NCBI GenBank assembly: GCA_021810205.1
Contig: JAJZJC010000017.1
Coordinates: forward strand, 1-44,577
Direction of reading: 5' to 3'
Source: Actinomycetes bacterium
GTDB taxonomy: Bacteria; Actinomycetota; Acidimicrobiia; Acidimicrobiales; RAAP-2
DNA length: 44,577 bases
The position numbers were made by a program, and so were the translations under genes. Shown here in pieces: positions 23,862 to 32,028 of the stretch. Position 1 is the first letter of the stretch; every line of letters starts with the position of its first letter. The notes under the pieces were generated by a model that did no database searches, was not told the origin of the DNA, and saw only the letters and a list, made by a program, of their open reading frames with translations.

Positions 23862-25253
23862 CTACGGCGCGACGAGGAAGTCGGTCTCGCCCGGTAGTGA
23901 CACGCCCATGGCCCGTTCGGTGACCGAGGAGGCGCCTTCGTCGGAGATGCGCATGAGGATCGCGATGAGGATGTAGTTCGCGACCAGGGACGAACCGCCG
24001 TACGCAACGAAGGGCAACGTGGCGCCGGAGAAGGGGAGGATCCTGAGAACCCCCGCCATGATGAAGAAGGCCTGGAAGCCGATCGTGGCGGTCAGTCCAA
24101 CCGCGACCAACCGGGAGAAGTCCGACCGAGCAGCCTGCGCGACTCGGAGGCCGGCGCCGACGAGGAGGACGAAGGCGATGACGACCGCGGCCGCGCCGAT
24201 GAAGCCGAGCTCGTCGCCGATGGCCACGAAGATCATGTCGCTCGTGAGCGCGTAGATGTTGCCCGCGATGGGATCCGTGCCGAGCCCCGAGCCAGCGATG
24301 CCCCCGTGTGCGAGGGCGTAGAAACCCTCGCCGAGCTGCGTGTTCGGCGCGGCGTGGAGCCAGAGGTCCACACGTCCTTGGACCTGAGGGAACAGGTGTG
24401 CCGCCACGAAGGCCCCGACGCCGAAGAGCACGAGGGAGAAGACGATGTACGCCCACCGTCCGGTCGTGACCCACAAGAGCACGACGAAGCCGGTGAAGAT
24501 GAGCATGGCGAACCCGATGTCGTCTTCGAGCGCGATCACGCCCATGGAGAATGCCCAGAACAGCAGGATCGGGACGAGCGGGCGGGGATCGAGCACCAGG
24601 CGATCCCGGATTCGCGCCGTTGGGATGGAGAGGAGCTCTTTGTTCTGTGCGAAATAGGACGCGAAGAAGATCACGAGCAGGATCTTCGCGATCTCGACCG
24701 GCTGGAACTCGATGCGGCCGAACCCGACCCACAGCTTCGCCCCTGTCACTGTCTTTCCCAGATGGGGGACGAGGGGGAGTACCAGCAGCACCACGGCTGC
24801 CAGCAACAGCAGGTAGCGGTACCGGTCCAAGTCCCGTGAGTGGTGGATGATGAAGAGGGTCGCGATGTAACACAGGATGCCGAGCGCCGCCCAGGTCGCC
24901 TGGAGCTTCGCCGCTGGCGGTGTCCAGCGAACGATCACGACGTAGCCGACGCCGTTCAAGAGCGCCGCGAGGGGCAGGATCACCGAGTTCGCGTTCGGTG
25001 CCAGCCAGCGGTTGGCCAGGTGCCCGGCAAGCGCCATGACCAGGATCACCGCGAGGATCGGCCCTACGTGCGGCGGGATCTTGTTCTTGGTGCCGATCTC
25101 GGCGACGACGTACAGGGCGACGGTGATGACCGAGGAGATGACGAGCAATCCCAGCTCTGCACGGCGCTTTGGCTTGGCCCCGCGCCGCCAGGCCGGGATG
25201 CGTCGGACTACCGACGGCGTCGTGGGTGCACGGAGCGCTGCTGTGGTCGCCAC
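23862..25253 (-). CDS. Second SEDS-family protein, FtsW/RodA/SpoVE type
   Basis: Polytopic membrane protein (463 residues, about 12 helices) of the peptidoglycan polymerase family. Diagnostic segments are GAKLWVGFGRIEFQPVEIAKI, LEDDIGFAMLIF, YALTSDMIFVAIGDELGF and the C-terminal LPFSGATLPFVAYGGSS. The extra N-terminal helices and length resemble the FtsW-like proteins of actinobacteria that sit with a penicillin-binding protein; none is adjacent here. GTG 25253 is chosen because TACGCT ends 8 nt upstream; earlier in-frame starts would lie in or upstream of this promoter. Divergent from ppk1. Confidence 0.9.
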   Translation of the reverse strand: MATTAALRAPTTPSVVRRIPAWRRGAKPKRRAELGLLVISSVITVALYVVAEIGTKNKIPPHVGPILAVILVMALAGHLANRWLAPNANSVILPLAALLNGVGYVVIVRWTPPAAKLQATWAALGILCYIATLFIIHHSRDLDRYRYLLLLAAVVLLVLPLVPHLGKTVTGAKLWVGFGRIEFQPVEIAKILLVIFFASYFAQNKELLSIPTARIRDRLVLDPRPLVPILLFWAFSMGVIALEDDIGFAMLIFTGFVVLLWVTTGRWAYIVFSLVLFGVGAFVAAHLFPQVQGRVDLWLHAAPNTQLGEGFYALAHGGIAGSGLGTDPIAGNIYALTSDMIFVAIGDELGFIGAAAVVIAFVLLVGAGLRVAQAARSDFSRLVAVGLTATIGFQAFFIMAGVLRILPFSGATLPFVAYGGSSLVANYILIAILMRISDEGASSVTERAMGVSLPGETDFLVAP

Positions 25254-25260
25254 CGTCGAG

Positions 25261-25266
25261 AGCGTA
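25261..25266 (-). promoter_or_regulatory. -10 hexamer TACGCT of the FtsW-like gene, leaderless arrangement
   Basis: On the minus strand TACGCT ends 8 nt before GTG 25253; the same hexamer and spacing precede the VIT-family gene. It is adjacent to a divergent plus-strand TAGTGT for ppk1. Confidence 0.6.
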
Positions 25267-25277
25267 GCGGGGCGTAG

Positions 25278-25283
25278 TAGTGT
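25278..25283 (+). promoter_or_regulatory. Candidate -10 of ppk1
   Basis: TAGTGT predicts a start site near 25290, downstream of the earliest in-frame GTG (25280), so translation should start at GTG 25334 or 25340 after a leader of about 45 nt. Confidence 0.4.
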
Positions 25284-25333
25284 CGAGGCAGCTTCATGGC
25301 ACACCAGCACACGCCTCCGAACGTCGCGGCGGC

Positions 25334-27622
25334 GTGCCGGTGACCTCGGACCTGGTGACCGGCCGAACGGGTCCGGGGCACCATCCGTCCACCGGCCTTG
25401 CCGCCGTCGCGCCGGCGCCCCTTGGTGGCGGCGTGCCTTCCTCGCGCGAGGAGTCGCTCGCCGGGGAGCGCCGTACCGTGCCCGTCGACGACGGGATCGC
25501 CGCGTACGGCTACGGGCGCTACACGAACAAAGAGCTCTCTCGGCTGGACTTCTTGGACAGGCTGCTCGACCTGGCCGAGGACGCCCGCCTGCCGCTCATG
25601 GAGCAGGTGAAGTTCATGGCGATCTTCTCCGAGGCCCTCGACGAGTTCTTCCAGGTACGCGTGGCGGGTCTACAGGACAAGGTCCTCGCCGGCGTGCGTG
25701 CGCGCTCGGTCGACGGCCTCAGGCCCTCAGAGCAGCTCGCAGCAGTCCGGGACCGTGTCGTGACGCTCGTCGCCCGGCAGGACTCGATCTTCCTCGAGGT
25801 CATCGTGCCCCTCCTCGCCCAGGCGGGCATCCGCTGGTCCGACTGGCCCTCGCTCGATGACGAGGACCGCACGTTCCTGGTCGACGTGTTCTACAAGCAG
25901 ATCTACCCCGTGCTCACGCCGCTCGCCGTCGACCCTGGCCACCCGTTCCCCTACATCTCGAACCTTTCGCTGAACCTGCTCGTCGAGGTGGGCGATCCCG
26001 GGACCGGTGACCAGCGCATCGCCCGGGTGAAGGTGCCGCCTGTCCTGCCCCGATTCGTGGTGATGCCCGACGGGGAGCGCTTCGTCCCGCTCGAACAGGT
26101 GATCGCGGCCCATCTCGACGCCCTCTTCCCCGGGATGACCATCGGGGAGCACGACACCTTCCGCGTCACCCGCAACGCAGACCTCGCGCTCGAAGAGGAT
26201 GAGGCGGACGACCTGCTCGTGGCCGTCGAGATGGAGCTGCGCCGCCGCCGTTTTGGCTCGGCCGTCCGGCTCGAGATCACCTCTGAGGTCACTCCCACCT
26301 TGGTCGAGCGGCTTCGGGACGAGCTCGAGGTCCCCGCCGACGGCGTGTACACGGTCGATGCGCCTGTGGACCTCTCGGGGCTGTGGGCCGTGTACGCCCT
26401 CGATCGGCCCGATCTGCACGCGGAGAACTGGACGCCGATGACGCCGCCACACCTGGCGACGGCGGGCAATGAGCCCATGAACCTCTTTGGCGTCCTCGCC
26501 GAGCGCGATGTGCTGGTTCACCACCCCTACGACTCGTTCGCCACGTCGGTGGAAGCGTTCGTCGCGCAGGCGGCCGAGGACCCCGATGTGCTCGGGATCA
26601 AGCAGACCCTGTACCGCACGTCGGGCGACAGCCAGATCGTGGCCTCGCTCATCAAGGCGGCTGAGGCCGGCAAGCAGGTTGCCGCGATCGTCGAGTTGAA
26701 GGCACGCTTCGACGAACAGGCGAACATCGCGTGGGCACGGGCACTCGAGGAGGCCGGCGTCCACGTCGTCTACGGGCTCGTCGGGCTGAAGACGCACTCG
26801 AAGATGGTGCTCGTGCTGCGCCGTGAGGAGGATGGCATCCGGCGCTACTGCCACGTGGGGACGGGCAACTACAACTCGCGTACCGCCGCGACCTACGAGG
26901 ATCTCGGGTTGCTCACCTCCGACGTCGAGATCGGCACCGATGTCGGCGACCTGTTCAACTATCTCACCGGCTTCAGCCGTCAGTCCGCCTACCGCCAGAT
27001 CTTCGTCGCGCCGGTGACCCTGCGCCAGCGCCTCCTCGAGCTCATCGCGCGCCAGACCGAGGCAGGAGAGGCAGGACGGATCGTCTGCAAGGTGAACGGG
27101 TTGACGGATCCCGAGATGATCGACGCGCTCTATGCGGCGTCACGGTCGGGCGTGCCGGTGGACCTCGCAGTGCGCGGCCTGTGCAGCCTGCGCCCCGGGG
27201 TCCCCGGACTCTCCGAGACGATCACCGTCCGTTCGATCGTCGGCCAGTTCCTCGAGCACTCCCGCATCTTCCGATTCGGCGGTTCCGCCGACGACGCGCC
27301 GCACCTCGAAACGAAGCGAGCCTCCCAAGAAGCGCTGCCACTCGAGCTGTACATCGGCTCGGCGGACCTCATGGAGCGGAACCTCGACCGCAGGATCGAG
27401 GTGCTCGCGCCGGTCACCGACCGCGAGCTCCAGACGCGTCTGCTCGAGATCCTCGACCTCACCTTCGCCGACGACGTGAACACGTGGATCCTGCACCCGG
27501 ACCGTCGTTGGGAACGGCTGCGCCCCGTGAAGGGCATCGATTCCCAGCAGCGGCTGAAGGAGCTCGCCGTCGAGCGCGCCAGGCGTCGCCGGGACGTCGA
27601 TCCTCGCCACACCGACGCCTGA
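25334..27622 (+). CDS. ppk1: Polyphosphate kinase PPK1
   Basis: Reversibly transfers the gamma phosphate of ATP to inorganic polyphosphate through a phosphohistidine. The protein (about 762 residues) shows the N-terminal domain (YTNKELSRLDFLDRLL), the head domain, and two phospholipase-D-like C-terminal domains. The autophosphorylated histidine is H488 in KTHSKMVLVLRRE, followed by HVGTGNYNS, and the second domain has YIGSADLMERNLDRRIE. The start is uncertain among GTG 25334, 25340 and 25355, because the first roughly 50 residues are variable. Its stop codon ends the first unit of a 16-bp tandem repeat. Confidence 0.95.
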   Translation: MPVTSDLVTGRTGPGHHPSTGLAAVAPAPLGGGVPSSREESLAGERRTVPVDDGIAAYGYGRYTNKELSRLDFLDRLLDLAEDARLPLMEQVKFMAIFSEALDEFFQVRVAGLQDKVLAGVRARSVDGLRPSEQLAAVRDRVVTLVARQDSIFLEVIVPLLAQAGIRWSDWPSLDDEDRTFLVDVFYKQIYPVLTPLAVDPGHPFPYISNLSLNLLVEVGDPGTGDQRIARVKVPPVLPRFVVMPDGERFVPLEQVIAAHLDALFPGMTIGEHDTFRVTRNADLALEEDEADDLLVAVEMELRRRRFGSAVRLEITSEVTPTLVERLRDELEVPADGVYTVDAPVDLSGLWAVYALDRPDLHAENWTPMTPPHLATAGNEPMNLFGVLAERDVLVHHPYDSFATSVEAFVAQAAEDPDVLGIKQTLYRTSGDSQIVASLIKAAEAGKQVAAIVELKARFDEQANIAWARALEEAGVHVVYGLVGLKTHSKMVLVLRREEDGIRRYCHVGTGNYNSRTAATYEDLGLLTSDVEIGTDVGDLFNYLTGFSRQSAYRQIFVAPVTLRQRLLELIARQTEAGEAGRIVCKVNGLTDPEMIDALYAASRSGVPVDLAVRGLCSLRPGVPGLSETITVRSIVGQFLEHSRIFRFGGSADDAPHLETKRASQEALPLELYIGSADLMERNLDRRIEVLAPVTDRELQTRLLEILDLTFADDVNTWILHPDRRWERLRPVKGIDSQQRLKELAVERARRRRDVDPRHTDA

Positions 27623-27654
27623 CCACACCGACGCCTGACCACACCGACGCCTCA
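27607..27654 (+). repeat. Three 16-bp tandem units beginning at the ppk1 stop codon
   Basis: CCACACCGACGCCTGA occurs at 27607-27622 and 27623-27638, with a one-base variant to 27654. The last three bases of the first unit are the ppk1 stop codon. Confidence 0.9.
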
Positions 27655-27672
27655 ACACCAACGGTCGCCCGC

Positions 27673-28920
27673 TCAGCCGTTGGCGGCGGGCCCGTTGGTA
27701 CGGTGTGTCCGACGGCGCCGACGCGCCTTCCCCGCCTTCCCGAAGCGCAACGACAGATACGCGCCCCCGCCCGCAGGGATCGGAAGCCAGAAGTTCACGA
27801 GGCGGTAGGAGAGCACCCCGAGGGTCGCGATGGCTTTGGGGGTCCCGAATCCGACCAGGGTCGGGATGAGCACGCCTTCGACGATGCCGAGGCCACTCGG
27901 CGTGATGGGCAGGACCGCCAGGATGTTGGCGAGGCCGTAGGCAACGAGCAGGTCGATGGGATTCACGGCGGTACCGAAGGCGAGCACGAACACCCACAGC
28001 GACGCCGCGTCGAAGATCCAGTTCAGGGCTGCCCACTCGAGCGCGTGCACGAGCAGTGCGCGGTCGCGCAGCAGGATCTGCAGGCGGTCGGCGACGGTCT
28101 GGACGAGCGACCTCGCCTTGTCGGGATGGACGCCGGGGATCTTCGATGCCCAGGCGTGGATGGTGTCGACCGCGCGGTGCTGGCCGCGGGTGAGCATGAG
28201 GACGACCGCGAAGAACAACGCGAACAAGATCACCCCGAACAGCGCGGCGAATCCGTAGAGCGGGTTGTACCCAGAGAGAGGGATCGAGATCAGCAGCGCG
28301 AGCCAGAAGATGGCGTTCAGGACGACCGCGGAGCCGACGCCCTGGGTCGCGAGTCCGAAGGCGGCCGTCCCGGCCGGTACGTCGAGGTCCGTGAGGAGGC
28401 GGTAGGCGACTGCGGTTCCCGGTGCGGTGCCCCCCGGCATGACGTGGCTCACGGCAAAGCTCGACATGTTCACCCGGAACAGCTCGCGGCGACGTGGCGA
28501 TCCCGGCGAGAGCACCGTGTGGGTCAGCTCGGCGTACGCCAGGAGCGAGAAGACCTCGAAGGCGACGCCGACGAGCAGCCACGCGATGTTCACCTTGCCG
28601 AGGAGGTACAGCGAGTGGTGCAGGTTGGCGATGTCGGGGAGCAGGAGGTACTCGAGGATGAAGAGCACCACGACGACGGCGATTGCCCAGCGCAGCGGGG
28701 GGGACTTCCACCACCGAAGTAGGCGGGCTCGCCGGGCGTGGCGGCGTGTCGTCGACGCGGCGGGTCCCAGGGGGTCCCCGGTCATCGGGCTCGCTGCCGT
28801 GGGCGAGTGAGGGGAGCCGATCGGGGCGGCGGATGTCGTGGCACAAGGGACGGGGCTTCCAGCCGGATCGTCTCCGCGCGCGGCCGTGCGGGAGTCCGAC
28901 GGATGCTCCATACCTCTCAT
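27673..28920 (-). CDS. UPF0104/YbhN-family (lysylphosphatidylglycerol synthetase-like) membrane protein
   Basis: Polytopic membrane protein of about 415 residues and eight or so helices. Segments such as SHVMPGGTAPGTAVAYRLL and LPITPSGLGIVEGVLIPTLVGFG are characteristic of the family, which includes the flippase-like part of MprF and archaeal AglD-neighbourhood proteins; function is not established. A Ser/Pro/Arg-rich N-terminal stretch of about 55 residues precedes the first helix, and the C-terminus is basic. ATG 28920 or 28911 could start translation; neither has a clear ribosome binding site. It is divergent from a polyprenol-phosphate sugar transferase-like gene, which fits a role with lipid-linked sugars, but that is inference. 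Confidence 0.82.
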   Translation of the reverse strand: MRGMEHPSDSRTAARGDDPAGSPVPCATTSAAPIGSPHSPTAASPMTGDPLGPAASTTRRHARRARLLRWWKSPPLRWAIAVVVVLFILEYLLLPDIANLHHSLYLLGKVNIAWLLVGVAFEVFSLLAYAELTHTVLSPGSPRRRELFRVNMSSFAVSHVMPGGTAPGTAVAYRLLTDLDVPAGTAAFGLATQGVGSAVVLNAIFWLALLISIPLSGYNPLYGFAALFGVILFALFFAVVLMLTRGQHRAVDTIHAWASKIPGVHPDKARSLVQTVADRLQILLRDRALLVHALEWAALNWIFDAASLWVFVLAFGTAVNPIDLLVAYGLANILAVLPITPSGLGIVEGVLIPTLVGFGTPKAIATLGVLSYRLVNFWLPIPAGGGAYLSLRFGKAGKARRRRRTHRTNGPAANG

Positions 28921-28982
28921 GCTGGCATGCGGCGCGCCACGACGGCTGTTTTCTCGTGCGATCGCCGGTGCTCGCACCGATC

Positions 28983-28988
28983 TACACT
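28983..28988 (+). promoter_or_regulatory. -10 hexamer TACACT of the GT2 gene, near-leaderless
   Basis: TACACT ends 9 nt before GTG 28997, in the 76-bp gap between divergent genes. Confidence 0.5.
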
Positions 28989-28996
28989 CCCTCGCC

Positions 28997-29743
28997 GTGC
29001 GGGTCCTCGTCGTCATCCCTACGTACAACGAGGCCGAGAACATCGAGGCCATCCTGCGTGCGGTGCGCGGGGCGCTACCTTGCGCCGGCATCCTCGTCGT
29101 CGACGACGGGAGCCCTGACGGGACCGCCGACCTCGTAGAGAAGGCGGCGGGCGAGCTCGGCGAGGTCCATGTCCTGCGGCGCCACGGCAAGTCGGGGCTC
29201 GGCAGCGCGTACCGCGCGGGTTTCCGGTGGGGGCTCGAGGCGGGTTACGACGCCTGTGTCGAGATGGACGCCGACTTCTCCCACGACCCCGCCGTCCTCC
29301 CTTCCCTAGTCACGAGGCTCGAGGAGGGGTACGAGCTGGTCATCGGCTCGCGTTATGTCCCAGGTGGCAAGATCCCGAACTGGTCGTGGTACCGCCACCT
29401 GCTCTCGTGGGGCGGCAATCGGTACGCGGACATCGTCCTCGGCCTCGGCGTCGCCGACTCGACGGCCGGGTTCCGGGTGTACGCCGCCTCGGTCCTGCGG
29501 CGAATCGAGCTCGACCGGGTGCGCGCCGACGGCTACGGCTTCCAGATCGAGATGACCTATCGCACCCGGCAGCTCGGGGGCCGGATCAGCGAGGTCCCGA
29601 TCAGCTTCGTCGACCGGGTCGCGGGCGAGTCGAAGATGTCCTGGGTGATCGTGGCCGAAGCCTTCGCGCTCGTGGCGTGGTGGGGCGTGCTGCGTCTCGT
29701 ACGGGGCGCGAGGCGGCGGCTCGGGGCGGCGCGCACGTCCTAG
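28997..29743 (+). CDS. Polyprenol-phosphate mannosyltransferase-like GT2 glycosyltransferase
   Basis: Family 2 glycosyltransferase of 248 residues resembling dolichol/polyprenol-monophosphate mannose synthase, which moves mannose from GDP-mannose to a lipid phosphate. Seen: VVIPTYNEAEN at the start, DDGSPDG (36-42), the metal-binding DAD (91-93) followed by FSHDP, GSRYVPGG, and the SFVDRVAGESKMS block typical of this subgroup. No membrane domain follows, unlike fused actinobacterial Ppm1. The product probably feeds lipid-linked sugar pathways; the exact sugar cannot be read. The start directly follows a -10 element and agrees with family N-termini. Confidence 0.9.
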   Translation: MRVLVVIPTYNEAENIEAILRAVRGALPCAGILVVDDGSPDGTADLVEKAAGELGEVHVLRRHGKSGLGSAYRAGFRWGLEAGYDACVEMDADFSHDPAVLPSLVTRLEEGYELVIGSRYVPGGKIPNWSWYRHLLSWGGNRYADIVLGLGVADSTAGFRVYAASVLRRIELDRVRADGYGFQIEMTYRTRQLGGRISEVPISFVDRVAGESKMSWVIVAEAFALVAWWGVLRLVRGARRRLGAARTS

Positions 29744-29766
29744 GGCTCATCTGGGATCATGGGCAG

Positions 29767-30459
29767 GTGACCGTCGAAGGAGAGCGCATCCTCGTCGTCG
29801 ACGACGAACCGTTCATCACCGACCTTCTTGCGGCGGCCCTTCGATTCGAGGGGTTCCGGGTCGAGGTGGCCTCGACGGGTCGGGAGGCGCTCTCGATGGT
29901 CGCGCCGGGCCGCCACGACCTGGTGATGCTCGACGTGATGCTTCCCGATCTCGATGGCCTGGAGGTCTGCCGACGCCTCAGGGAGACCGGGGTCGATGTC
30001 CCCGTCGTCTTCCTCACCGCCCGTGACGCCACGGAGGACAAGGTTCTCGGCCTCGGGATGGGCGATGACTACGTGACCAAGCCCTTCAGCTTGGAAGAGC
30101 TCGTCGCCCGGATCCGCGCCGTGCTCCGGCGTGCGGGCCACGAGGCCGCGGCGGGCGCGGAGCTGCGATTCGCGGACCTCGTGATGAACGTGGACACGAG
30201 AGAGGTATGGCGAGACGGGACCTCCATCGAGCTCACCGCGACCGAGTTCAACCTCCTCGAGTACCTGCTCGACAATCCCCGCCGCGTCGTGTCGAAGTCG
30301 GAGATCCTCGACCACGTGTGGGACTGCTCGTTCACCGGCGACGCGAACATCGTCGAGACCTACATCAGCTACCTTCGCAAGAAGGTCGACGAGCACGACC
30401 CGCCGCTCATCCACACGGTGCGGGGCGTGGGCTACACCCTGCGGCTCCCGAAGGACTGA
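29767..30459 (+). CDS. OmpR-family response regulator paired with the next kinase
   Basis: Two-domain regulator of 230 residues: receiver with acidic pair D12/D13, phosphoacceptor D56 in LVMLDVMLPD, T84 and K105, then a winged helix with LTATEFNLLEYLL and VRGVGYTLR. It resembles MtrA/PrrA/TcrA-type actinobacterial regulators. The segment before DDYVTKPF reads GLGMG, one residue shorter than the usual GLxxGA/GG. GTG 29767 lies 23 bp after the preceding stop; a poor GATCAT hexamer at 29755-29760 is the only promoter-like element. The sensor kinase follows after 3 bp, so they form one operon. Confidence 0.93.
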   Translation: MTVEGERILVVDDEPFITDLLAAALRFEGFRVEVASTGREALSMVAPGRHDLVMLDVMLPDLDGLEVCRRLRETGVDVPVVFLTARDATEDKVLGLGMGDDYVTKPFSLEELVARIRAVLRRAGHEAAAGAELRFADLVMNVDTREVWRDGTSIELTATEFNLLEYLLDNPRRVVSKSEILDHVWDCSFTGDANIVETYISYLRKKVDEHDPPLIHTVRGVGYTLRLPKD

Positions 30460-30462
30460 CCG

Positions 30463-32028
30463 ATGCGGCTGCACCGGCGGCTCACGCTGGCCATGGCCAT
30501 CTTGCTCGTGATCGGCCTTGCGGTCGCGGACGTCATCACGTACACGTCGATCCGCTCCTTCCTCCTCGGTCGACTGGACTCCCAGCTCGGCAACACGCAG
30601 CGGCTGGCCGACCGCTACTTCGCCTTTGTCTCCCGCCACGACAGGCCACTCACGCCAACATCGATCGACGACCACATCGGCACGGACGTGTACGTGATCG
30701 TCGTCTCGAGGACGGGCAAGATCCTCGTCTCCCGCCCGTCGGGGTCGCCGAGCGGCCCCAACCCGGCACCCGTCCTCCCGACCTCGGTGCGAGTGTCCCA
30801 CCCCGAGGCCCCGCGCTCGGGCGTGTTCAGGCCGAACCCCAATGCCTTCATCCTCTCCTCGCACCACGACTACAGCTATCGGGCGCAAGCCTCGGAGATC
30901 CCACAGGGCACCCTGGTCCTGGCGATGCCGCTCGCCCAGACCGAAGACACCCTCGGCTCGCTCGTGCGCATCGAAGTCGGCGTCTCCCTGGCGGTCCTGG
31001 TCGTGCTGTCCACGCTCGCAATGTGGACCGTGCGGCGCGGGTTGCGGCCGCTCGAGGACATGGCGGAGACCGCAGGGGCCATCGCCTCTGGTGACCTCAG
31101 TCGACGGGTGGAGCCCTCGGACGCAGGCACCGAGGTGGGCAGGCTGGGACTCGCCCTGAACACGATGCTCGCCCAGATCGAGAACGGGTTCGCCGAGAAG
31201 TCGGAGTCCGAGGCTCGGCTCCGCCAGTTCGTGGCGGACGCCTCCCATGAGCTGCGGACGCCGCTCACGTCGATCCGTGGGTACGCCGAGCTCCTGCGCA
31301 AAGGGGCGATCGTGAACGAGGCTGAGCAGGCGCGGGCGCTCGAGCGTGTCGAGCGCGAGGCAGCGCGCATGGGCGGCCTGGTGGACGACCTGCTCCTGCT
31401 CGCACGCCTGGACCAGGGCCGGCCGCTCGAGCGCGTTCCCGTCGAGCTGCGTCGCATCTGCCTCGACGCGGTGGGGGACGCGCAGCTCGCAGATCCTGAG
31501 CGGCCGATCGAGCTTGTCGCACCTGCGCCGGTGACCGTCGCCGGCGACCGTGACCGACTCGCCCAGGTCGCGCACAATCTCGTGCGCAACGCGCTCGTTC
31601 ACACCCCGCCGCGCACGCCCGTGCGCGTGGATGTCCGTGCGGAGGGGCGAATGGGCGTGGTGCGCGTCGTCGACGAGGGTCCCGGACTGACATCGGTGCT
31701 TCGGGCGCGCGCCTTCGACCGTTTCTACCGCGCGGACCGCGCTCGGACCGGGATGGGCACCGGGCTGGGTCTGTCGATCGTGCGAGCGATCGCCGAGTCT
31801 CTCGGTGGCCGGGCGTGGGTGGTCCCGGGAGCGGAGCGCGGCTCGGTGTTCGGGGTGGAGATCCCGCTCTACGACACCGAGCCGGCGGGGCCGCCGGCGG
31901 AGCCGTCCTCTGGGCCGGTCGGCGCGCCAGGGCCGCGGCCCTCCCGGCCACCGGCGGTGGTCTCCGACGGGCTCAGGCCGGTCCCGGCAAGTGCGCCAAC
32001 AGCGCGTCGAGCACCGGGGCGAGCTTGA
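30463..32028 (+). CDS. Sensor histidine kinase
   Basis: Membrane kinase of 521 residues: first helix (about 8-28), an extracytoplasmic domain (about 30-165), second helix (about 167-190), HAMP (190-245), dimerisation domain with H262 in DASHELRTPLTS, and an ATPase domain with the N box HNLVRNALVHTP, G1 DEGPGL and G2 GMGTGLGLSIV. The last roughly 55 residues are Pro/Ala-rich and extend 56 bp into the antisense of the isochorismate synthase gene. It should phosphorylate the regulator encoded 3 bp upstream. The signal sensed is unknown. Confidence 0.93.
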   Translation: MRLHRRLTLAMAILLVIGLAVADVITYTSIRSFLLGRLDSQLGNTQRLADRYFAFVSRHDRPLTPTSIDDHIGTDVYVIVVSRTGKILVSRPSGSPSGPNPAPVLPTSVRVSHPEAPRSGVFRPNPNAFILSSHHDYSYRAQASEIPQGTLVLAMPLAQTEDTLGSLVRIEVGVSLAVLVVLSTLAMWTVRRGLRPLEDMAETAGAIASGDLSRRVEPSDAGTEVGRLGLALNTMLAQIENGFAEKSESEARLRQFVADASHELRTPLTSIRGYAELLRKGAIVNEAEQARALERVEREAARMGGLVDDLLLLARLDQGRPLERVPVELRRICLDAVGDAQLADPERPIELVAPAPVTVAGDRDRLAQVAHNLVRNALVHTPPRTPVRVDVRAEGRMGVVRVVDEGPGLTSVLRARAFDRFYRADRARTGMGTGLGLSIVRAIAESLGGRAWVVPGAERGSVFGVEIPLYDTEPAGPPAEPSSGPVGAPGPRPSRPPAVVSDGLRPVPASAPTARRAPGRA

